From the NCBI RefSeq assembly GCF_000247815.1, contig NC_021672.1, positions 70,219,192-70,283,191 of the forward strand: a DNA stretch of 64,000 nucleotides, given 5' to 3'. The DNA is from Ficedula albicollis (Eukaryota > Chordata > Aves > Passeriformes > Muscicapidae). Under the pieces are notes generated by a model, which was not told where the DNA came from, ran no database searches, and saw only the letters and a list, made by a program, of their open reading frames with translations. Below are positions 44,744 through 57,282 of the stretch, in pieces. The first letter of the stretch is position 1. Each line of letters opens with the position of its first letter. The translations under genes and the position numbers were made by a program.

Positions 44744-44934
44744 ACACCAAAACAATTTGGAAAGAGAACGAGAGCAGGCTTTGTTACTATACCTGTGTCT
44801 AACCAATATCATGGAAAGAGAACGAGAGCAGGCTTTGTTACTACACCTGTGTCTAACCAATATTGACACCAAAACAATTTGGAAAGAGAACGAGAGCAGG
44901 CTTTGTTACTATACCTGTGTCTAACCAATATCAT
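44744..44934. repeat. Three-copy direct repeat upstream of transporter start
   Basis: GGAAAGAGAACGAGAGCAGG occurs at 44759, 44813 and 44881. The first and third units also share the leading CACCAAAACAATTT. Each unit ends ACCTGTGTCTAACCAATAT. Confidence 0.92.
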
Positions 44935-45562
44935 ACTCGTGTCTTGAAAAATAAGTGCAGTTCTCTTTTCCTGTCACACAAGCTATTACAAAGTCAGAAA
45001 AAGGTATGGAAGAGAGCCAAAAGGCTGCTTAAAAGTGTGGAGCAACTTCCATGCAAAGAGAATATAAATGAAACAGGATCCATTGTTCTGTGAAATAGGT
45101 AGCTGGCAGGGGCCTACAAATGTATCAGTTTCATAGAATACAAGTATTCACCATTTCTGAACAAGAACTGCAAGAGATTAAACCATGACTGGTAGGTGGT
45201 AGGTTCAAAAAGAGCAAGAGTTGATATGCTAGAAAATGTCGAGCGAGACTCCCCACTGCAGGACATGCTGAATGTCAAGAGTTTATGAGTTCAGAAGAGG
45301 AAATCAGGGGGTAAATAATGGAAGGAAAATCCACCAGAATCTACTGCAATTCTGCAAAACCTTGAGCTGGAAGTTTATGGAGGTTGAGGGACTCTTCCAA
45401 GGAAATAACACTCTATACTTTTCCTTGTTTTACCCTCTCCCCTCAGCATCTGCCCTCAGCCAGTGCAGAAGACAGGGCTGGTATAGGGCTTGCTCTCACC
45501 TATGGGAATACAGCCATAGAACAGAACTCAAAGCACTGCTCAGCTTGTGACCAACATAGATG

Positions 45563-45841
45563 TGTTAGCCAGAGTAGGCCATAAGCCTGGGCAAAAGAAA
45601 GCAGAACCTTAGAAGAGGAATGGAAAAGATAACAGTGTGCTTAGTATGTCTGGTTTGAGAGAAATCATGCAAGACCCTACGTGCCTGTGCAGGTCTGTGC
45701 AAAGCTATGATTAAGCAAGGTTACTTAGCTACATAAATGTTTTTGCTATTTTTAGCTATAGCTTTAAAGGTATGTACACTGATGTGTAGCATCAATAAAC
45801 TGGCTTCATGCCTGCAAACCCTGTCTCTTTAATCGCCAACA
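45563..45841 (+). mobile_element. Probable solo retroviral LTR
   Basis: The segment starts TGTTAGCC and ends CGCCAACA, giving the TGTT...AACA inverted termini typical of LTRs. It carries AATAAA at 45794-45799 about 45 bp before the end, followed by a CTGTCTCTTTAATCGCCAAC-type U5 end. I could not find a matching target-site duplication, so the boundaries are tentative. No viral gene is adjacent. Confidence 0.5.
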
Positions 45842-47177
45842 CTCACCCACTTCCCAGCCCATTTTACAGAGACAAATTTAATCCTCACCAGGGTTGTGAG
45901 GGTGATCAGTGCTACAAGCTCCCAGAGAAGTCTGTTAACAAAAATGTTCAGAGATGCAAACATTGGAAACAAACAAACTAACCAAAAGAAAAACAATATG
46001 GGTATATCAGGAAACAAACCAAGGTTTGTTAAAGAGGTGTCATTCATGCTCTAGCAGTTAAAGCTGACCTTGCTTGAGCTTCTTCCTATTTGCAGTCTAG
46101 TCTCATAAAGAAACAATACCCATTGGGATGTTTGGGGGACTCATTAACTAGTGTTTCTAAAGAGTACTGGAAAGAGGTGATCTCAAGTCCAGGCTCAATG
46201 GTTTACTAAAGTAGGCATCCCATGATTATAGCAGGTGGATTTTGTTCCCCCATAGAATTCATCACTGAGGTTAGAAAAACTCTATCAACTGTGAAGGGAA
46301 TGGCTGAAGCAGGAAATAACTGTAACTCCTTCTGATAAGTCAGTGGAGAAGTCAGAAATCCCCTTGCCGTGGGACAAAGTCTGTAACCAATCTCCCTGAG
46401 CTGTGGAGCCCACACTGAGCCTCACCCTCACTCCTCTAGCTCCAGGATGGCTGCAGCAAGCCCAGCAGTGAGTGGCAGCATGAAAATAGTTCCTGAGGAG
46501 AAGAGACCATTTCACATAACCCATGAGGCAGCTGCCAGAAAAGACCATTGCAGGACACTCAGAGCAAATCAGGCTTTCGTTGACAGATCCCATTTCCATC
46601 CTACACCTTGTGACAGCACTGTCACACCAGCTACTGGCTCCTCACTAAGGCAGGGAGAAAAAGATTATACAGAACATGTAGAAGGAAAGTAAAATAAAGA
46701 AACTTTATAAACCAATATAGAAGAAATAGTACCAAAACTCTTGGGAAGAACTCAGAGCTGGGCTAAGTCAGGGTAATTAGCTATTCTTGGAGACGTAACA
46801 AATTTGACTCAGCAGAAGCCATTCAGACTCACTTCTTTTCTGTAGACAAAAAATCAGAAGGTAAGCTGCTGTCTTTAAAAAGTATTACATATCCTGCTCT
46901 CCCTGTGCTCTTTTCCCCGTTCCTCTTACCACAGTTCTGGAGTGATACTGCAGCTAGATGGTCACACCTCATATTTCCTGTACTTGGGGTAAGATGATAA
47001 CAGAGCAGCAGACCACACTGGCAGTTTCTTCTTACCTGAAAAGTGAGGTGCTTCATCTCCAGCTCAGAAATAATACGCTAGATTTATAGAGGTTTCTTCA
47101 CAGTCAAGAAATAGAAAATCAGGCAAGAGGATCCCACTGAGGATCATCCCACCCACTGTTCTGTCTCTCTACAGGGA

Positions 47178-47340
47178 TGAATGATTAGGACAGAAGGGCT
47201 TGTGCCTGTCCCAGAGCCTGGCTGTGCCATGTACTTCCCCAGACACATAGCCCTGACCATGAATGATTAGGACAGAAGGGCTTGTGCCTGTTCCAGAGCC
47301 TGGCTGTGCCATGTCCTTCCCCAGACACATAGCCCTGACC
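47178..47340. repeat. 82-bp direct tandem duplication
   Basis: TGAATGATTAGGACAGAAGG at 47178 recurs at 47260 with few mismatches. Confidence 0.92.
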
Positions 47341-50300
47341 CGCAAAAACACAGGCATCAGTCACCCCTGGCCAAGTGTTTGAGTCCTGTGTTGTTCACAT
47401 GGTCCTACTGGGACAAAATGTCAGCCCCTCCACTTACCCACATGGGTCTCATCCAGCACGAGTACCAAGCTCTGTCCTGTGCTGACAGCCCAGAGAGAGC
47501 AGAGTCAGTTCAGCAGCTCTCTGTCATGTCAGATAATTTGTTCTGAAAAGCACACGGTGCTCTGGGCGCAGCAAAACACCTGAAGAACTCAAAATGATAA
47601 TCAATAAGAGCAGAGTTACAAGATGGAGCAGGGACTTGAAAACAAGGTCAAAGAGTTTCAGCATGACACTATAGCAGTTTTCACATTCCACTTCTTCCAA
47701 ATGCACCATATTCTGAAGGCAGAACTTTCCAAGCAATCAGTGAAAATAAATTCCTGGCAGTAAAGGAGTGGCCTGTGTTTCACCCAGTTGTGTAGAAGGC
47801 CTGGTCTTCTGCTGCTCAAGTCAATAAAAACAATTGCCTGGTCGCCAGTGGATGCAGAGCCAGGCTGAAACGCATTCTGGCAAACAAACTTCTTTTCTTT
47901 TGAGGGATTTCACTTCAAATAAGAAAATAGTGCTGAGAAAGTCTTGCTGCCACTTGAAACACTGCCTCCTGAAACACTGTTGCTAACAACAGTGACCTTT
48001 TTACTTCCCCCTGCTTCAGCATCCAATATTAACAATCTCCTCAAATTTGGCAGAAACCAAAAATTTCAAGGAGACAAAATTGCCTGAAATGAAACAGCAA
48101 AATGACCCATGGAAACATATGTAAGAAATACTTTCACACACCTGCCCACCTCTTATTTGTCAGTGATTTAACAGCCACATAAATTACTTCTGACCCATGC
48201 AGGTAGAGCCACTGTGACTTTAATTACACAGTGCAGGCTGTTGTTCAGTCAATTAGACTCTTCCTTCCATCCACACCATTTTAATGACAGCCAAGTAGCC
48301 CCCAGGCTTGTGTGTTTAGAGCTGTGACCAGCCCACCAGGGCACAGCAGACTCCAGGTCAATTTTCTGCTCACTGCAGCAGCAGCATATGCTGGAGCTTC
48401 CTGCATCCATGAAAGCTGGAGGGGCTGGGAGAAGCTCCCTGTGGGAGCCTGAGGATTCTGGCAGAGTGCTGGCCCCACATGGAGCCCACTCAGGGCTGGA
48501 GCATCACTGTCCTGTTCAGCTGGGTCAGGCAGACAGGGCTCATGCTTCACAGCCCTCTCTGCATGCTGTCCAAGAGGTGCCACTGCAATCACCCAACATT
48601 TCTTCTCCCTTCCCCTGAAGACAGGTGATTGCTTGGTTAGAGAAGTCAGCACTCACAGAGGATGTGAGAAAAAAGTAAACTACCACTCCTAGGTGATGGA
48701 GCTGCTGGGTGACCTGCAGCTCCACCCCCATTTCCATTCTCTTGCATAAGATTTGGGTCGCTGATACCTGGGTCTGACCTGCAGCTGCTGTCCAATGTTC
48801 CTCTTCCACCAGCAGCTCACATCACTCTTAATAATGTGGCAGGTGAGGCTGGCACCACACCACAACTTACCCAGATGAGAAGGGGCAATTGGGGTATGAG
48901 CCACATTTCATAAACCATCAGATAAATGGGACTTTCACATGAGGCCAGGACACACCTGTCAGCCCCAGCCATGATCCCAGGAGGGCTTATGGCAGTACCT
49001 CACAACACTGAAAATGTTTTTGGAGCTATTGGGACTGGCTGCACCCTGCCATGTGATCACTTTGCCAAGGGGCACCCTCATTTTTGTGTTATATGTACAG
49101 GAGGAATGGGGCCAACGAGTGCAACAACCTCCCTGTCCCCAGATGCCCACTTGAATTTCTTCTGGCTCCTCACTCCATGGGGGAAAGTGGGGTCAGGTCC
49201 TGCTCCTGGCCACAGGCTATGCTTCACTCACCACTTCTGCCATCACCTCAGTGTCTGTGGCCACCTTACATTGTCCCTAAGGAAAGGAGGGCTTCATGTC
49301 TTTTTTGGAAAATGCAAATGATGCAGCCTCTGAATCATTTTCATGCTCTCACTTAAAACTCATCCTGGTCTCTGAGAAGCTTCCCCAGGAAGCAGAGAGA
49401 TGGCAGGACTCTTTTCTGGCCCTAACAGACTGCCCTGACCTAGTCTGAGCCACCATAGCAGCATGAGGATCAAGGTCAGGCCATATCCCACTCCCTCAAG
49501 GCACTCCATCTGGGCAGACTGCATATTTCCAGATTGGGAAAGACAGATAAATCACTTAAAGGCATCCCTGTCTCCATCCTCCTCAGTGAAAATACCACAT
49601 TAAAAAGATTAAAGGCCTATTTCTGCTTATTTTACATGTGTTGATTAAATTTAAAAGCATTTTCCTTTTCTTATGCAGTGCAACCTGTCACGCTGGGATT
49701 CCAGTTTCATGATGTTGGTAGATTTTGCTGCATTATTCTTTTGCCCTGCCTGAAGCAACATGGACATTTTTAGCTCAGCTTTATTCTGCAAAGACCCATC
49801 TGTCTGATCCCAACCCCAGTTACTTTTTGAGTTCACTGGCGAGTTTCACCTGTGCTTGAAAAAAGGGCACGGCTCTCAACATTCCTCAAGTAGGGGATGG
49901 AGAGAGAGAAGAGCTGCAGGTTAGTGCTCCTCCAGAAGAAGGGTGGTAGGGTGACCTGCTTTATCCCTTGGTAAGGTATAATCCCACTCCAGGGAGGCTG
50001 ATGGAAAAAACCTTTCCAGTGCCTTCAATGAGAACATCAGTGGGGCTGAAGTGCCCAGAATGGACACAGTTTCAGACGGAATTTCTCACTTGCTTTATAC
50101 ATGTTCTCACCTTGCATGGCAGAGGAGCAAAGGACTGGCTGTCCCTGGGGCTTGGAAGCTCAGACTGGGAAATGACACATCCACAGGGGACACACAAGTT
50201 CAGCCTGCTCCACACTGACCAGCACCTGCTGCCCTCGGAGTAAGATGAGCAGGTAAAAACCCTGCACTGCCTCAACAAATTTATGTTACTCCATTCAGAT

Positions 50301-53211
50301 GAAAGCACAAAGAGGAAGGTAGATAGGAGAAGAATGAGAATTCCCCCTGCTCCTTCTGGGCAGGATCACAGCAGCTACCAAGTACCTCATTCAGAACATG
50401 GCACCTGTGAATGTGCCTGTCCCCACTCTGGCACAAGTACTCAGCTCCAAAAAGACTAGAGCCTCACCATGCAGAGGACAGCACTGTTTTTCTGCTGCAA
50501 CATGGCCAAGCCAAAGAAAAAATCTGTGTTCATTCTCAGATGCCAAACTCTTGGTTCTTCTCATGAAAGCAGAAAGATAATTGTGCTCCAGAGCTCTCAG
50601 GCTGCCACAAGGCTCCCTTTGTGTATATGCTGGTCTTGGGAGTGGAAAATAGAGAACAGCAGAGCCAGCTGCCTCTGCAGGAGCTTTGCAAGAGCATTGG
50701 TAGCCTCCAGCCCCTTGGCTGAGGTTTTCCTCAAAACAGCCTGGAAAACGTGCTCATTACCCAGAGCACCAACCCCTGCTGTCCAGGATCAACCTGCAAC
50801 TAGCTGGGCATTATCTCTACCAGTTTAACATTCAGATCTTCTTCTATCCTCACATCTTATGCTAAGCTCCACAGAGCAGTGGAAAAGGAGCAGCTCTTCC
50901 CCCAGGACTTGTGATGAGGAGATAAGGCAGAGAAGGAAAGGTTGTTGTCCCTGTTGCCTTGGCTGAAGACTTGAGTCACATCCCACACAACCAGTCCATA
51001 CCAGGGCGCAGACCCTGGCCCTCTGGCACCAGGAACAGCCTTTACCACATGAGCATCTCCACAGGGGCCAGACACAACATCCACTTGCTCTATCCCCAGC
51101 AAACAGGACTCAGTGTCATGGGGGTGTTCATCCGCAGTATAAGGACATCAGTTACTTGTTCCTTGTTGAGTTTCTTCATAAGAAAATGCATTTCCAGCTG
51201 CTGATTTTTGTTCTCCACACAACATCCCAAACTGTTGCAGAGCTTCTCTTGGAGGGAGGAGAACCAAAATTAAATATGCTGCAGGTCTATACCAGGTGCT
51301 GGCAGAGTCACAGCAAGGTCACAGCAAACTGAGGAGCCTTTGGAATCCAGACTGCAGCTCCAAGAAGCACTCATGGGAGATAGGGAGTAGGGAGAGGGTA
51401 GGAGGGGAGGGAGGAAGGGGATGGGTGAGTTTGTCCAGGTCTCCAGTGCTGTGGAGAGATAGGGAGGGCTTCACTGACAGAGTGAGTTACCTCCTCCAGA
51501 GTCAGAGTCTCTTGCAGATAGATAGGAAGGAAGGGCACATACACAGGCCCTAGAAACATCCCAGCACTGCCACAGATCACCAGAGCTTGCAGGACCTTTG
51601 TGAAGGGGCACCAGGAACCTAGAACACTGTGTGTCGTGTTGATCCTTGGGGCTGAAATATGAGGGCTATCCCAGCCCCAGGGAAGGGCAGCTGAGCCCGT
51701 GCCTCTTATGTGTGTATCACCCAACCCATTTCCTGAGTCCTACCCACTGGAGACCCTCCCCAGAGAAGCTTGCCCCAGATTTTCACAGAAGTGCATATAC
51801 AGCATCTTTACTGAGCAATCATTTGCACTCACTACATTTTTTCCCCAGCCCATAGGCAGAAGAAGCTTTCCAATATTTGGGACGCCAGTACCATTTTCAG
51901 GTCGTGCTCTGGGACAGTCATCTCCCCTCTTGCTCTGACTGCATGGAAGCAGCAGGGCAGGGAGCAGCACCTGCAGGTCCTTCCCAGCCACCCCCACTGC
52001 AGCATGGGGGAGAGATGCCCCATTCCTGCCCCACTTCTCTACTGCAGCAGAAACAGCCTCTTCGACCCGGAATTTTGCTCGGTGAGCAGCTTTTGGAGGT
52101 TGGTTGCTGAACCTGCCTGTTAACACCAAGGGGATTCCAGTAAGCTCTGCATGGGAGTGACAGACAGAAAAGTTGCTGCCTTCCCAGCAACTGGTGTCTT
52201 TCTTGACCAAGGCGACATTGCAATGGCAATGGCAACTGACAGGAGAAATTTAGGCATTGAGGCGGTGCAGCTGTGGGTAAAGCTGCTCCATTTCACACTG
52301 CTCTAACTGACTGTCAGGCAGGCTGTCCTCATTTGCTCAGGCCTCCATCACCTTTTGGAAGACAGGAACAATCCTGCATCCTGCCTTGTCCTCAGGGTGC
52401 TGCACCACTCAGCCCCGCATCCAACCCAGTACGGATGGAGGAGAGCCCAGCATCTGCACCACTCTTCCCCAGGGACGCTAGTGCAGTAAAGTGGCTCTTC
52501 CCCACCACTGCTTTGATATTCCCTCCTCTGCCCCCAGTGCTCACACCCCAAGCCCTGACACTGCTGCCCCAGTGGACTCACCTGCCTCGCGGTGCCAGCC
52601 GGTGGCGGGTCCCTGGGGCACGCAGAGCTGCTCACAGAGACACCAGCCCAGGGATGCACGTACAGACCTGCTCCCACACACAGAGGGGACCTGTGAGCCC
52701 CTCCTGCCACAGGGCCCTTCTCCCCCTGCCTCACCCCACACTGCTTCACACTGCACTATTGACAAGTCCTTAATGAGTTTTGCGCTCACGTCCAGTCAAA
52801 TCAACACCCTGCATGTCGCGGGTGTGGGGTGGGGGTGTCCCAGAGCCACTGGAAAATCACAGTCACTGGGAGAGAAGAGGCTCCAAGGGCATGGGCAGGA
52901 GGAAGGACAAAGTGAAAGGGCCTGATGCCAAAAAAAGGGGGAGCCATCAGGCAAGTGTGTTGCAAGGCGTTGGTTGAATCCATATTGCTGCAGCAGATCC
53001 TGCAAAGATTTGTTAGTTCCTGCAAGGATCAAGTGCATTACTGGCCATGGGTCAGGCTTTTGGGATGGAGAGGGCAGCCACAGGAAAATGGATATTTCTT
53101 GTTTGAAGTGGCAGGTACCAACCATCAGCCAAGGAAAGGAGCCATGTGTGAATAACCAGTTACTTAGAGTGTAAATCTTGTAATTGGCTCTAAAACAGCT
53201 TGTGCAGAACT

Positions 53212-53346
53212 CTTCTCTTCTCTCTTTTCTCTTTTCTCTTTTCTCTTTTCTCTTTTCTCTTTTCTCTTTTCTCTTTTCTCTCTTCTCTCTTCTCTCTTCT
53301 CTCTTCTCTCATTTTTCATTTCTCTTCTCTCTTCTCTCTTCTCTCC
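53212..53346. repeat. Polypyrimidine (TTTTCTC / TCTCTTC) repeat
   Basis: About 135 bp almost purely C and T on the plus strand: first TTTTCTC-like units, then TCTCTTC units, with one short ATTTTTCATTT break. Confidence 0.95.
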
Positions 53347-54242
53347 AAGACAATTTCCATCCACTTGGGAGTAGAAAGTCACTCTCAAAAGCAGCATGGG
53401 GGAGCTGCTGATGCTGTGAGCATCACCTTGTTAGAGGCAGCATTGACAGGGAGGCAGGAGAAGTAGCCCAAGTGAGCTAAAACATAATTCTTGTAAGAGA
53501 TGACCCCTTAGCACTTCACCAGCTCCTCTCTTTGTGTTAAAACAGAAGTAGGGATGCTTAAAGTAGTGGCAAAAGTAGGTACAATGGAGAAGCATGGAGG
53601 AAGCAGTAAGACCCCCATTAGGTGTTTTTAAAGGTGCCCTTAAAGGAGAAAAACAGTGGTGCCAGGAAAGCTGACAAGAGGGAAATTGGAGAAAGAAAAT
53701 AATTTTTACGGGGTAAACCCAGGAGGCTTTGAGAGCTGGGTGGCTCTCCAGCACACATGCTGGAGGCATCCTGACAAAAAGACATCATCTCTGAGCTGAA
53801 GCAAATGTGAGTGGCAATCCCTTCTGGAAGAAAGCTATGGGTCTGACAGAGTACCCTCATCCCTCTCCTCTTCAGGGAGCCTATGTGCCCCACACCACTC
53901 TGGGAGCTTGAGTACCTCTTATTTAGCAGCTAATGAAGTTAAAAGAGAAGTAAACTTCATCTGACTTAGGAATCTTTCCTTTAGGCTCCCAGCTGGGATA
54001 CAAAATCAGCCAGGGAAGATGTGCTGCCTCGGCTCCCTAGGAAACCCATTCCGTATCTCTGCAGTTGAGCACAGCTTGCACTGGCCAGACCTGCAAGCAC
54101 GTAGTGCAGAGCAGGGAAATCATTATCACCCACCATGACATGGAACACTGCTGGAATTGCTGCCAGCTGAGTCCTGCAGGGGCAAAATCAAATCCCTTCC
54201 TGGTGAACTAAGGCTCACACTCTCTTGGAGAGTTTGTTCTAT

Positions 54243-54309
54243 GGTGGTGGGGCTGGAACTAGAAGACCTTTAAGGTCCGTTCCAGCCCAAACCATTCTAT
54301 GATTCTATA
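54243..54309 (+). mobile_element. CR1 LINE 3' end (short)
   Basis: GGGGCTGGAACTAGAAGACC, TTTAAGGTCCGTTCCAGCCC and ATTCTATGATTCTATAATG form the standard CR1 terminal motif. Only about 65 bp are kept. Confidence 0.88.
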
Positions 54310-57112
54310 ATGCAAATCTTGGTGAAAGCAGAGCTGGCAGAGGCATGCTTCCCTGTCTCCTGGGAAGTGTGCAGGCACAGTCCTGGATGTGCTGGACCAT
54401 GCAGGAGGCTCAGCACTCCCCCATCTGCCCAGCTTGATTTTCAGTTGCCATGGAGCCCAAGCTGGGTGAGGGCTTTTTGAATGTAATGCCGTGTTACTGG
54501 GTCAGATTTGCTTCAGCCAGACCAACCAAATTAAAGCAGGTACCTGCAGGAAGTTACAGAGGGGAGCCAGCAGCAAAGCTCCTGGCCTCCTTTTGTCAGA
54601 AAGAGTGAAACTTCAGCTATCAAGATATTGTAGCTCACCCTTTTCTAAGTCTGGCATTAGTCCATCCATCACTGTTCTCTTTCGGCCTTCAATCTCTGCT
54701 CAAGACCAACTGCTGATGTGACACCTCCTAAAATAAAAAGAGAGGGAGACAGTAGCAATTTGCTTGCAGGGCTGGTGGAGATCTCAGGCCTGAGGGAATC
54801 AGCCTGTTATATGTGTTTTCACAGCTCTCCACGGAGTCCTGGCTGAGGAACACCTGAGAACTGCAGTGAGTCCATTGGAAACATCAGTTCCACAGGCAGA
54901 CAGGCAGCAAACCATCTGCCCACCTCATGTACTTCTGGTCTGGAAAGAAAACAGGCCAAAAAGTGACCATTTCTACTGAAGGGGTAAAAACTGAATTTGA
55001 AAGGCACAAGTGTTTTCTGTATCACATTTGTTGCTCAAGTTTGAGGCAGAAGCAGACTGTGAGCATCAAAGGTGCTGGAGAGAAAGAATGTCTCCCAGCA
55101 TCAGTCTGAGCAACCCCTGCTTTTCCAGAAAAAAAAGTGGAAGTGGGACCAAGGAAAGAAGAGTACATGGATATTTCATACTTGGCAAGAACTAGACACA
55201 GACTGGTAAGCCCAAATGAATTTGGGAACATGCCTTAGAAGAGAAGCAGAATTCATTTGAAAAGATGGAATTTGAGGCTGCTCTCTTGGTTGTTTTCCAT
55301 AAACGTTCATGAGACTAAATTTTGATTCACCAGTGTGTTCTCAGAAAATGAGAGCTTGGCAGATACTCAGACAAGTACTTGCTGGCTTCAGTATTTGCGT
55401 TCAAAGCATTTGGGCTGCCACCTCCAAAGCTTTTGGTGGCTTGGGAAACATCCAGCAAAAGAGCCCAACCCCACCATATAATCTGTGTGAGTAAACACAA
55501 GTGCGAAGAGTGTTTTCTAAATAACAGCTGTTGGATGTGATGACAGTGGTGAAAGCAGCCAAATAATCAGGCTAGACATCTCTTGGTTTAAAATTCATTT
55601 GCAGAAATCATTAACACAATCATTGCAAAATAAGCAGAAGTATAATCACTCAGGGATAATTTGCAGAGGAATAGGGCTGCACTCACTGAAAAGAGCTGTT
55701 ACAAGATATGAGGCTGCCTGGCTCTGACTCAGCCCACCGAGTACACCACCTCCAAAGGGAAGCAAAGCTGGCCAGCAGAGCAGAGCTGGCAGGCATTGCT
55801 TTTTTGAGCCCAGTCTAAGGCATGGCCTCCTCCTCTGCAACCTCAGCAATCCTGCCACCCTGCAGTGGGGGCCAAGCTGGCTGGCCTCCATCCTCCCTGA
55901 GCAGGCTCAGGGCTCAGCCCTGGTCTGACTCCTGACACCCAACCATCCTATCCTAAAGGGTGGCCAGTAGGGAATAGGCAGGGAAAAGGTGTGAGGGTAG
56001 GTAAGGCAGGACAATTCCTGTGCTCAATCCTCTCAGCTTCCACACACAGGTGCTCTAGTGACTCCCAACCCAGGTGGCCTGGTGAAAACCCCACCCTGTG
56101 ATGTCCAGACTTTCTTTGTCACCACTGAACCGTTAATACTCAGTGACATAATCACCTGCCAGCCTCACTGACCTCTTCTCCCCAGGAAAACTGCCAGAAT
56201 CTCTGCTACTCCTCATCTTGGGCATTTCCAGTCAAGCTGGGATGAGCTAGTCCTATATGGCACAGGGAAGGGTCATGCTCCACACAATTATAGCTCTCCA
56301 CAGAGTGCCAGCCATGTTTCCAGGGCACACAGCTTCTTTGAAATATTATTCCTCTGGAAACCTGTCCAAAATTTTTCACAGAGAGTACTTTTATTTACAC
56401 TTACCTTTAGCCACTGGTATTAAATCTGCATATATGCCACTTATCCCTGAAGCTGGTAGGAGCCCTTTGAAAGAAGTCATCTACAGGTGAAATTGTTCCT
56501 AACTCTGGGCATTTTAAAATCTCTACTGCTGCCAACAGCACAAACAAAACAGAACATGATGAAGGAATAAAAATGTAAAAGAAATATGGCAATGACAAGA
56601 CTGAAAATAAATACAAGAAAAGAAAAGGAATTTCCACCACTGGAGGAGATCGAAAGTGACCTGTCAATGAAAAATAGATTGGGTTGGTGCACTTCTGTTC
56701 AGTGCCTATTCATCTTCTTTCCCCTGGAATACTCAGGAGACAGGGAGAATTAGTGAGATAATGTCACTGGATATTATTGGCAGTAAGATTTTGTCAGGTG
56801 TGAAACAGCCAAGTTCTCTTAAGCTCAGGGGGGTTTTTTATGTTGTTTCTCCTGTGCACCTTACCATAACTCATGTGTTTGAGACAAACACCTGGGAGAA
56901 AATCTTTCACTGCTAAGGATTTATCAGCACTGGGCTTTTGGTCAGTAAGTAAGACCTGAAGGACCAAGAGTCCCTCAGCACAAAATGAAGAAGATTAATC
57001 TGACAGATCCTGAGATGTCTTATGGGAGGAAAGGGATATTAGGTAGAAGAGAAAGAAAAGGCCACTAAAATAAAATCCCTGCATTTAAAGATGTTTTTAT
57101 GGCATTTTCCAT

Positions 57113-57282
57113 ATTCTTTCTTTCGATGAAGAGCCTTCACCTCCATTTTGTGTGGGTAAAGTTAGTTTAGGTGGGTGACCATTTCTTCCATTTGATTATT
57201 CTTTCTTTCGATGAAGAGCCTTCACCTCCAGTTTGTGTGGGTAAAGTATGTTTAGGTGGGTGACCATTCCTTCCATTTGATT
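57113..57282. repeat. 85-bp direct tandem duplication
   Basis: ATTCTTTCTTTCGATGAAGA at 57113 recurs at 57198. The units differ by a handful of substitutions. Confidence 0.92.

Noticed and set aside
44744..44934. CRISPR-like repeat array
   Set aside because: This is eukaryotic DNA with unequal, directly abutting units and no spacers.
45563..45841. Full endogenous provirus
   Set aside because: I saw no gag, pol or env-like frame between or beside the LTR candidates.
53164..53466. Glu-Lys-Arg-rich and Phe-Ser-rich frames
   Set aside because: They are translations of the CT-rich repeat.
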